Made by a program: the position numbers and the translations under genes. The notes under the pieces were generated by a model that was not told the origin of the DNA, searched no databases, and saw nothing but the letters and a program-made list of their open reading frames with translations. This document shows positions 55,701-64,000 of a stretch of DNA of 64,000 bases, piece by piece (the first letter of the stretch is position 1; every line of letters starts with the position of its first letter). The stretch comes from Gambelia wislizenii (lineage: Eukaryota > Chordata > Lepidosauria > Squamata > Crotaphytidae), in NCBI GenBank assembly GCA_030847615.1, contig JAUMIR010000003.1, forward strand, positions 193,201,149 to 193,265,148. Reading direction: 5' to 3'.

Positions 55701-55916
55701 ATAGATTTTGATTGAAAATTAGAAGGAACGTCTTGACAATAAGAGCTGTTCAGCAGTGGAACCAATTCCTAGCGAGATGGTGGGGTCTCCTTCTCTGAAT
55801 GTCTTCAAAAAGTGGATGGACAGTTACCTGCTGGAGATGCTTTAGCTGGAGATCCTGCACTGAGCAGAATGTTGGATTAGATGGCCCATGAATCCCCTTA
55901 CCACTCTATGATTCTA
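52730..55916 (+). mobile_element. CR1 LINE, nearly full length, decayed
   Basis: Readable landmarks in order. HHVGTNDTENNTFDQI (53190-53240), the SGNH-like part of CR1 ORF1. GVYYSSPNQ and LWGTSIILI (degraded GDFNhPDI, 53380-53500), then LGRSNHTILDFMI, of the ORF2 endonuclease. PEVIKK, LNELKSGGPDEVLPRVLKKL, ILTESLAIICEKSWRKGE of the RT fingers. FEGNSKLGGV (degraded FADDTKLGGV, near 55060), FNRDKCKILHLGH. MEHIQRRATRMIRGMENKI, LVKRRLRGNMTTLLKYLKSC of the C-terminus. The 3' UTR ends CACTCTATGATTCTAAG. It has many stops and shifts and the 5' boundary is approximate. Confidence 0.75.
54554..54580 (+). repeat. (GA)n microsatellite
   Basis: About 13 GA units expanded within the CR1 coding region. 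Confidence 0.95.
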
Positions 55917-57199
55917 AGCCACACATCTGGAACATCAGGAACAGGAAATTATATGTTATAAATTTTGTTAATGCTATTTGTTTTCCCAGAATCTAGTATC
56001 CAGAAGTATACTGCCACTAATGATGGTTTCTATTCATACTGTATTCTATTCATAACTAATAGTCACTCTCAATGGTAGAAATGTTCACTACGAACATGCC
56101 TACCACTTTCTTTAAAACCATCTGAAAAGTGGCCACCACCACATTTTGTGGCTAAAAATGCCACAAATTTGCATTATGAGATGTGCTGTCTCCTTTAGTA
56201 CCAGAACATATACCCGCGCATCTGCCAAGCAGGCTCTTTTTTTCTGAGCTTTCCCCCACCAGAGTTTGGAAAAGTTATTTTTCTGGAATACAACTTGCAG
56301 AAGCTCCTAGCCAATGATTCTGTGACAATATATGTAGTTAGTTGGCTTGGGTGAGGCCAATGGGTAGTGATATCTTGTAGGCTGAAATAGTGGGAGAACC
56401 CCAACCCCAAGACAATGAGCTGCCCATGTCAATGGGAAGATGATGGAGGAGGTGCTGGGAGGGGGTGGAGGGTGGCCTCACCTCCCACAATTGTAACTGC
56501 ATCTGAGCAACAATTAGGCAGCAATTTATCTGCTGCCTGAATCCAAAATCTTGAAGCCAACAGCCATAGTTACTGTCCTTCCACAGGTATCTGTAATGGT
56601 CCAGTTGCATCAGCCACTTGTATCATCTCTGAAGTGTCATCCTGGGCATATCCTGGGTGGTGTGGTGATGATGACAGTTCATGTCCATCCCCATACTACA
56701 ACCGTTTCCTCATGTTGCATCATCCAACATATACAGTAGCCATATTCCGTCCAGTGAAATTCAGGACAGACTTTGCATATGCACTGACAATTTGGTACTC
56801 ACTTCTTGGTGTATGGGTAAGAATCCAAGCGTGAGAATCCAGTGGGGTCAAAGGGAGAGCATAGAAGAAATAAACCCGGAGATTGGAGGTAGATAGAACT
56901 AAGAGAGTACTGTCTACCTGGGCCTAGTGGTAAAGGAAGGAATTTGCACGTGGGTAAAGATTGTGCTCCCTGAAGTGTAAACCAGTGGAGAAAGAACAGT
57001 GCTTATGAAGGGGCTGGAGTTAGAGATGGGTAATAATGTTATTTCAATGCATTTTTCATGATAAATTTACCAGAATTTGCAAATGTCTGCATATTTGGGA
57101 AGGAAAGAGTGTGAGGTTTTGTTTTGTTTCATTTCAAAAATGGAACATGGGAGAAACTGAAATTTACAGTTTTCCAGATTCAGACCTAGGCTTAGACCC
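55917..57199. other. Unassigned stretch
   Basis: No gene or clear repeat recognised. Confidence 0.3.
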
Positions 57200-57224
57200 A
57201 GGATCTAAAAGTGTATTTCTGCTA

Positions 57225-57375
57225 AATTTCAATGTTTCCACCAGAAGAATCAGGGGTTTTCCCTTTCTGCAGCCCAATATGCACCCAGAAATCTGATTCC
57301 TCAGATCAGAGTTCTGGGTGCATATTGGGCTGCAGAAAACCATCTCCCAATTGTTTAGGTGGAAGAAACAGAATG
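57225..57375. repeat. Inverted repeat (foldback)
   Basis: CTGCAGCCCAATATGCACCC (left, near 57271) and GGGTGCATATTGGGCTGCAG (right, near 57316) are exact inverted copies, continuing outward with gaps (TTTCCACC / GGTGGAA). The spacer is about 25 bases with its own CTGATTCCTCAGATCAGA symmetry. Confidence 0.7.
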
Positions 57376-57438
57376 TGGTGGAACTGTACCACTGGGTCCT
57401 CTATAGCTCTTAAAAGCTTGTATTTGAACAACTGTATA

Positions 57439-57666
57439 CAGTGGGCCCTTGGTTCCACTGGGGGTTGGTTCCAGGATCCCCCATGGATACCAAAATTCAT
57501 GGATGCTCAAGCCCTATTATATGCAACCGCATAGTAAAATGTTGTCCTTTATATAAAATGGCAAAATCAAGGTTTGCTTCTTGGATTTATTTTTTGGGGG
57601 AATATTTTCAAGCTGTGGATGGTGGAATGCATGGACACCAAATCTGTTGATACAGAGGTCCAACTG
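57439..57666. mobile_element. Tigger-like (MER2-type) MITE, 228 bp
   Basis: Starts CAGTGGGCCCTTGGTTCCAC with GGATCCCCCATGGATACC; ends GATACAGAGGTCCAACTG. TA lies on both sides (57437-57438 and 57667-57668). Non-coding. Confidence 0.7.
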
Positions 57667-57801
57667 TATAAGCATGTTACTAATGAAATATTGTTGTTAC
57701 TGCATTCTTTTTCTCATACAGGTTTTATAATCTTAAACCCCAGTATGGCCTGTGCACAATAATTTTCTCCATACTGGAACTACTTGTATCTATTGAATTT
57801 A

Positions 57802-59154
57802 GGAGATTATCAGAAAAGTGCCTTAAAATGTTATCATGGCACTATATTTCATAGCATTCATATTCTGGCACGTTTTCACATACTGCAGTGATAACAATAC
57901 AAAATTGCTCATTTTGAGTGCTCATGCTGCTTACTTCTGCATTTCTCCATAAACGAGATTTTGGTGCATCTCATGAGAAGAAGCGAGTGTACTAAAAAGC
58001 CCCCAAACACACAAATTTAAAAAAGAAAATGTTCAGAAAACCACAGATACATGTTTAGAAACGTGCAAGCATGACAGGAAGGTTGATAAAAAGAGTGTAT
58101 GGTACCTAGTTTTCATATTTGCACCTGGAAGTGTTCTGGCAGGCCCACCCATTGATGCTGGAATCACACCAGCAGAATGGGGCACCTTTTTGCACACACA
58201 AAAATCTGGAACACAAACACTACGGTAGATCAAATTTCGACTTCTCCCCAACAATAAAAAAGAAGTCCCTCATAACAGCAGCAGAACAGACACACACACA
58301 CACCCGGATCTTAAAGAATGGTAGATCCAGGGGAGGTGTTTTAATGATGGGCAGGGAGATGAGCACAGGGGTTGGCCAGGGCGTAGCTACACCCTGGCTA
58401 GGAGGAGATGGGCAGGGCTCAGGCAGGGCCTATTTTACCCTTTGCCGCCCCTGGCTTCCCCCTCTTTTCCACTGGATTGAAGAAGGGAGAGCATCCATCT
58501 TTTTGAACTTGTTCCAGCCACAAGGGAGAGCTAAGTTGGCTGTGCTGTGCTTGCGCTGCATATGATTGGGCAGCCCAGCAGTGTGGTTGTGTGATTGTGT
58601 GATTTTATTTCATGGTTGGGCATTTGGGATGATTAAATTTACTTGATTGGATTTATAATATCTTTTGTTGAGTGCTTAACGCATTGTAATTGGTCTACTT
58701 TTATAATTTTATAATTTGATTTATAATTTGATAATTGATTTATAAGTTTTGGAAGTCGATTTTTGAAGTTTATAATTTGATTTCACTCGCTCGCCTGCTT
58801 CTCCTGCAGCCTCCTCGCGGCCTACGCAGCCCATGTGGCCTCCACTGTGCCGCTGCGCCCCAGCCCCACCTTGCTTGCCGCTGCACCCCGCCCCCTTGCT
58901 GGCCTCCCCGGCCTCGCTAGCGCCCTTGCTTCGCCCTCACTAGCATCCTCGCTAGCCTCGCTAGAACTCCTGCAGCCTCCTCATGGCCCACGTGGCCCCA
59001 ATCCCTGCTGCTGCGCCCCGCGGCCTATCCCCACTGCTCCACGTGGCCTGGCGCGGCCTCATAACACTGGGGCACAATGTCGTCTGATAGGGAAGACCTT
59101 TCACAGTCTCATGGCATTGTTATAATGCCGTTTTTGACACAGCTGATAATCTCC
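57802..59154. mobile_element. Family B element, copy 2, with internal foreign DNA
   Basis: Left end GGAGATTATCAGAAAAGTGC, right end CAGCTGATAATCTCC, tta on both sides (57799-57801 and 59155-59157). Terminal parts match copies 1 and 3 (TGGAAGTGTTCTGGCAG...; CATCGTCTGATAGGG-like; GGCATTGTTATAATGCC), but it is 1353 bp, about 740 bp longer than they are. Confidence 0.75.
58205..59055. other. Foreign block inside family B copy 2, with a CpG-rich part
   Basis: Absent from the other B copies. It has a CACACACA run, GGCAGGGAGATGAG-type text, an AT-rich piece (58690-58785) and a CpG-rich piece (58785-59055). That last piece contains a CTCCTGCAGCCTCCTC start repeated about 165 bp apart and GCTAGC-rich text. 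Source unknown; short open frames have no domain. Confidence 0.5.
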
Positions 59155-59614
59155 TTAGTCAGTGCAAATTTCAGTTCATTTTTTATTCACAAATTTACAC
59201 ATCTTTTCATATTACAAAAGACCTGGGAATTTTAAAAAGTTCCACTGAAGTCACAAATATCTCATCACTAGCTGGAGCCCACACAAAACATTCTGTTCAT
59301 GTATGGTGGGCATCCATTCTCCAATTCTGGGAAGTATTCATTGCTGGAACTCTGCTGTCAGAACAGCAGAATCTAGAAGAAACAAGATGGGGTGAAATAC
59401 CTTCCCCACTGCAAACCTTTGCTTCCCACACTGGGGCTGGAGGTCTGAGAATATCCCCATACCTCCCCCAATGCTGGTACCAATGCTGGTTTGGGTGGTA
59501 CCAAAAGCTGGAGGGTGGGAGGTGGAGAATTACAACGATGTAGCAGATCCAGCTCAACATTGAATTTAGACCTCCATCAGAAACACAGAGCAAAATGCAA
59601 AGGCCTAATGATTT

Positions 59615-60540
59615 TTGTTGTGGTGCTGGTTATAGTCCTTCAAGACATCTCCAATTTATGGCAACCCTATTGTAGGGGTTTCTTGGCAAAGTTTATTCTG
59701 AGAAGGTTTGCCATTGCTTTCCTATGGGATCCATGATTCCTAAAGGGATCTAGAAGTCTTAGTAGACCATAAGCTGAACATGAGTCAGCAGTGTGATGCA
59801 GCAGCTAAAAAAGCCAATGTGATTCTAGGCTGCATTACTAGGAGTATAGTGTCTACATCAAGGGAAGTAATAGTGCCACTCTTCTGCTTTGATCAGACCT
59901 CAACTGGAATAATGTGTCCAGTTCTGGGCACCACAATTCAGGAAAGATATTGAGAAGCTGGAATGTGTCCAGAGGAGGGCGACCAGGATGGTGGGTGGTC
60001 TGGAAGCCATGCCCTATGAGAAGCAGCTTAGGGAACTAGGCATGTTTAGTCTCGAGAAGAGAAGGTTGAGAGGTGACATGATAGCCATGTTTAAATATTT
60101 GAAGGGATGTCATACTGAGGATGGACAAGCTAGTTTTTTGCTGCTCCAGAGGCTAGGACACCAAGCAATGGGTTCAAGCTACAGGAAAAGAGGTTCCCCC
60201 TAAACATTAGGAAGAACTTCCTGACAGTAAGAGCTGTTTGGAAGTGGAATACACTGCCTCGGAGTGTGGTGGAGTCTCCTTCTTTGGAGGTTTTTAAACA
60301 GAGCCTGGATGGCCATCTGTTGGGAATGCTTTGATTGTTTATTCCTACATGGCAGAGGGTCAGACTGGATGGCCCTTGTGGTCTCTTCCATCTCTATTTT
60401 TCTATGATTCTATTAGGATGAGAGAAAACAACCTGCCCAAAGTCACTCACTGGGTTTCCATGGCTGAGTGAAATTCTGAATTGTAGTTTTGTGGCATTCT
60501 AGTCCAACACTCAAACCACTACAATATGTCACTCTTTTTT
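59615..60540 (-). mobile_element. Sauria-type SINE split by a CR1
   Basis: Tail half at 59615-59728 (AGTCCTTCAAGACATCTCCA, TTTATGGCAACCCTATTGTA, GGTTTGCCATTGC). Head half at 60414-60540 (ACAACCTGCCCAAAGTCACT, CACTGGGTTTCCATGGCTGA, TAGTCCAACACTCAAACCAC). The halves are in the same orientation and join in consensus order if the CR1 between them is removed. Confidence 0.75.
59729..60413 (+). mobile_element. CR1 LINE 3' part nested in a SINE
   Basis: Encodes the C-terminal region in broken frames: MSQQCDAAAKKANVILGC-like text, [47 protein letters not shown], then the 3' UTR GACTGGATGGCCCTTGTGGT ending TTTTCTATGATTCTATTA. A 71-codon frame (59988-60203) is the longest intact piece. Confidence 0.85.
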
Positions 60541-60596
60541 TTTTTAATTATCAATGAAAAAGACACCCCATTGAGAAAATAGTTAACTGTTCAGAG

Positions 60597-60598
60597 AT

Positions 60599-60633
<35 letters not shown>

Positions 60634-60635
60634 TT
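60597..60635 (+). repeat. (TTTA)n microsatellite
   Basis: About nine uninterrupted ATTT units. Confidence 0.95.
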
Positions 60636-60887
60636 ACCTTTGGGAGTATTTGTGGGACTGGTACAAAAAAATATGTTTTTTGTTTATGTAGAAATTTTAT
60701 GCCAAATACACTGTTTTCTGTGGGAAACAGGATTTTTATGATCAATTTTTTTCCATGAAAAAAAGTCCCCAAATGTGAAAGAAAAATAATTGAAATGTGC
60801 AAAACCACTTCTGATCTCACATAGCAGGGTGAAAATTTGAGAAATGATTTGTTCTGTCATGCATGAATAAAGTATCATGGAGATGAC

Positions 60888-61508
60888 GGACTTTATCAGA
60901 CATGGCAAAAATTGCATGGTTACAATGTTATGGTAGCATAAATGGTTTCCGCTATTGAACAATGTAGTCATGTTCACATGGTCAATCTGTGCTCCATCTG
61001 TGAATAAGGTATTGCTTTTCATTGATGGGACAAGCTGTCAGTAGACCTCAATATTGCTCTTTTCATGGTATTGAATGTTTTGCAAAAATACATACCGCTG
61101 TAATCATGAGATCACAGAGTGAACAGGTGGTCATCTTTCTCCCCTCCCCATTCCTGATGAGAAAATGTGAAAACTATCCACAGGATGCTTTTTTATGAAC
61201 TGTCCCAGTTTGTTTGCACATTTTTAGGCTTGTTTGAGTGTTTGTGTATCTGTGTATATTTGCAAATTAAGGCGGTTGTGGTATTTTTAAGCACGATCAT
61301 GTCTATTTGCTAGAACTGCTGAAATCTCACCCTTGATAAATCATGGAGGTAAAGTCCCATTCTTAAAGTGTTAGTAGTGGTAAAGTCCAATTCTTAAAAT
61401 GTTAATGGTGGTTGTGTGATAATTCTATGGTGGTAATAATGCCACTATGTTTCTGCTTTCCTCATTTGCGGAATTATAGCATTTTAAGATACTAGTCTTA
61501 TAAAGTCC
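60888..61508. mobile_element. Family A element, copy 4
   Basis: Starts GGACTTTATCAGACATGGCA, ends GTCTTATAAAGTCC; flanks gac/tac match at two of three bases. It is 621 bp. The left subterminal order matches copy 1 (inverted repeat of CATGTC...; GATGGGACAAGCTGTCAGTA resembles the CCATCAATA block). Non-coding. Confidence 0.65.
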
Positions 61509-61583
61509 TACAGCTCTAGCAAAGCAAGAAAGACAGAACAAAGCAAGTGAGTCAGTTGAAACTCAGATGATGTCAGATACACA

Positions 61584-62196
61584 GGAGATTATCAGACAGG
61601 ACAAAAATAGTGTCCCTGTCTCGCAATCTCCTCTCCCACCCCCCCTCCTGTCTCTATCCCGGCACACTAATGAAAATTTCACTCCAACCTTAATCATTCA
61701 TCGTCTACTCCCCTCAGCAGCCCAGGAGTGAATGGAGCTCTCACGGCACTGCATTCCCTTCCTCGTTTGAAATCCTGGGCTATTCTCGCAAGAGAACGAG
61801 CGCATGGGAAATTCAAAGTTTAAAAGAAAAATACACTTTAAAAATTAAAAGCAAGCACCTAAACACACTTTAAAAATACAAGTAACCCAGGGAGGGTACA
61901 AAAAAATGTGTCACTTACCTCGATCTTCCGATCGCACCTGAAAATGTTCTGGCACAGACCTCCCACTGACTCTGGCATCACACCAGCATAACTGGCACCT
62001 TTTCACTCACCCATCATTCCGTTACAGAAAACAGGCAATCTATTAATGGCTTAGCCCGTGAATAAAAAGGAGCGCTGGTGGAATGGAAGCAGAACGGGAG
62101 AATGACAACCCAGGGATGTCATCGTCTAAAATTCAAGCCCTTTAGCGATCTCCTGGCATCATTGTCACGCCATATTTACAGCGTCTGATAATCTCC
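61584..62196. mobile_element. Family B element, copy 3
   Basis: Starts GGAGATTATCAGACAGGACA, ends GCGTCTGATAATCTCC, flanked by aca on both sides (61581-61583 and 62197-62199). It is 613 bp and collinear along its length with copy 1: CTCCCACCCCCCCTC, CAGCCCAGGAGTGAATGGAG, TTCTCGCAAGAGAACGAG, AAACACACTTTAAAAATACA, CTGGCACAGACCTCCCACTG, GGCATCATTGTCACGCC. No coding capacity. Confidence 0.85.
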
Positions 62197-62599
62197 ACAG
62201 TGTAAAATATATCCTATCTGTTAAGGAATTAAGAATTTGACAGCAGGCAAGAGAATGATTGACCATTTTATAGGTGACAAGGAATGAGACTGAGGTTTTC
62301 TAGAGTAAGGAAACACAGTGAATGGTTGGCAGACAATTTAAAGCTCATGCAAATATTCTTCACTCAAATTGAGTGAAGGCTGGCCTTGTTGCTGTCTTTA
62401 TTTGGCAAGCCAGAGCTCAAGGCAGTGTGCTGGGGTGAAGGAATTTTTCCTTCTCAGCCTGAAATCTTTTGCAGAAGTCTCTCAAGAAAACCTTCTCCTT
62501 GGTGTCCTATTGACGTAGAACAACTCTGTAGGTGGCCATGGTGGACAAAGCACGTCTTTCTACGCCCCAACAATAAAAACATTGGTTTACCATGCAAAA

Positions 62600-63500
62600 A
62601 GGATCTGCAAACCCCACTACTTGGAGGATGAACTGAAGCACCTAAACCGGGCCCTACAGGCTAATGGTTACTCCGGATCAGACATCACAAGGGCAGCCAG
62701 GCCCAGAAAAAAAACACAGGAATGAAGAAACACAGCCACCCAAATTTTTACCATACATCAAAGGAGTCACAGATAGAATAGGGATACTGATGACGAAACA
62801 CAACCTCCAAACGATCTACAGACCAACCAAGAAAATCCAAGAAATGCTACGCTCAGCAAAGAACAAAAGAGACCCTCTCACAGCTTCAGGAGTTTACTGC
62901 ATACCATGCAGCTGTGGACAAGTTTACATAGGGACTGCTAAACACAGTGTGCAAACACGAATCAAGGAACATGAGAGACACTGCAGACGGGCCAGCAAGA
63001 AAAATCAGCAGTAGCAGAACATGTTATAAACCAACCTGGACACAAAATGTTATTTAAAGACACAGAAATTCTGGATCAGGCCAACAACCATCATGTCAGA
63101 ATGCACAGAGAAGCTATTGAAATCCACAAACACCTGGACAACTTCAACAGGAAAGAAGAAATCCTAAAAGTAAACAAAATCTGGCTGCCAGTCTTGAAAA
63201 ACACTAAAATCAAAACCCAACACTTGCAAATGAACTCCACCCAGGGACAGGGAGATTTCCAGCAGACAATGGACCATTAGCCAACCATTAGCCAAACAGA
63301 CACTAATCCTCCTTGCATATCTCTCTCCAGGAACTAGCCATTCAAATACACAAATTTACATATCCTCCCCAACAGGGGCTCACAGTATATAACCCCCCAC
63401 ACACTCCTATCCAACCATTCTCTGAAGATGCCAGCCACAGATGCAGGCAAAACATCAGAAATCTCTTCCAGAACAGAGTGTCACAGCCCAGAAAGAAACC
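62600..63500 (+). mobile_element. Penelope-like element 3' part
   Basis: Begins with degraded RT C-terminal text (GGATGAACTGAAGCACCTAA), continues through the GIY-YIG nuclease frame, then a 3' region with GAAGAAATCCTAAAAGTAAA, CACCCAGGGACAGGGAG, CACACACTCCTATCCAACCA and the tail GATGCCAGCCACAGATGCAG. The upstream RT core is missing, so the copy is 5'-truncated. Two more tails of the same family are at 8046 and 10078. Confidence 0.75.
62664..63014 (+). pseudogene. Penelope-like GIY-YIG endonuclease domain, truncated
   Basis: 116-codon frame. FLPYIKGVTDRIGILMTKHN (near residue 28) and a KIQEMLRSAKNKRDPL segment are the linker after the reverse transcriptase. GVYCIPCSCGQVYIGTAKHS (residues ~76-95) contains the GIY-YIG pair as GVY...VYIG with the added Cys residues usual in Penelope-type nucleases. 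TRIKEHERHC follows with the conserved Arg and His. In Penelope elements this nuclease cuts target DNA for insertion. The frame stops at 63014; homologous reading continues afterwards in broken frames, so the protein is incomplete. Confidence 0.8.
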
Positions 63501-64000
63501 AATGGAAATCTACACCTTTTCTTTCTTTCTTCCACTTCTAACTTTAGTATATGCAGCTTAGTGAGATAAACATGTCTTTGTGCATGTGAAAATCTATCAG
63601 TTTCATTTTTATTGTGTTTCTTAGAATCCCACTAGTAGAGGTCACATCCCGGCCATATAGCCACTTTTTCAATTATCCTCCATCTGAAAAATATTGTCTC
63701 TCTAGGCATTTCCTAGGTCCTCCAGTATGACTCTGTGGGGTTTGCTGCTACTGTGGGGTTTACTAGTAGGTTTCAAGTCTTTGTGGTAAGCCTGGGAACA
63801 TATCCCCTGCACATATGGGGGGGGGGATAACATGTATCTTAATTCATCTTAATTCCATATCAGTTTGTGATACTTCATTCTTCTACACACATGTAAACAC
63901 ATATATGCATTGTACATGTGGTTTTGTATGTATTTCCCCCCCAGTAAAATGGGTAGCAAGCTTTGTAAATGTTGCAATATTGCCTTGGAATATACCCCCC
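63501..64000. other. Unassigned stretch at the window end
   Basis: No gene or clear repeat recognised; a run of ten G lies at 63818-63827. Confidence 0.3.

Overview
The window looks like intergenic or intronic DNA from a squamate reptile (lizard or snake). No host protein-coding exon, tRNA or rRNA gene could be supported. The assignment rests on the mix of repeats: BovB (RTE) LINE tails, tRNA-headed Sauria-type SINEs with BovB-like tails and AAC repeats, CR1 and L2 LINEs, an L1/Tx1-type LINE, Penelope-like elements with a GIY-YIG nuclease domain, a mariner, Tigger-like and hAT-like elements, and many microsatellites. This is recognition of families by eye and was not tested by a search.

Layout. 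1-3.9 kb: a hAT-like end, then a 5'-truncated L1/Tx1-type LINE (1831-3822) between 28-base flanking repeats. 6-13.9 kb: SINE, LINE, Penelope, BovB and L2 tails, a Tigger-like MITE and two elements of family A. 15-21.4 kb: hAT-like element D copies and family A copy 3. 21.5-25.6 kb: the best-preserved gene, a minus-strand non-LTR retrotransposon with a 984-codon endonuclease/reverse transcriptase/zinc-finger frame. 28-35.9 kb: family B copy 1, a complete SINE, and an L2 LINE broken by a mariner, a TIR element carrying a GT-rich minisatellite, a SINE and a CR1. 35.85-37.77 kb: a Tigger-like element filled with a very GC-rich minisatellite. 41-47.9 kb: three palindromic foldback elements (family C); two of them sit inside an L2 LINE, one of these within an LTR-like insertion. 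52-64 kb: a decayed but long CR1, families A and B again, a SINE split by a CR1, and a Penelope fragment.

The pattern most worth following is a set of non-autonomous DNA elements (families A, B and C; at least eleven copies). They share the terminal inverted repeat pattern GGA(CTT/GAT)(TA/TT)TCAGAC and, in seven copies, an exact 3-base target-site duplication (taa, gat, tgt, tta, aca, gta, atc). A and B also share internal order; C copies are near-perfect palindromes of about 350 bp. No matching transposase is in the window. Nested insertions give a relative age order: L2 first, then the mariner, LTR-like, SINE and CR1 insertions, with one family C copy inside the LTR-like element. The elements do not work together as a pathway; the window is a layered record of transposition.
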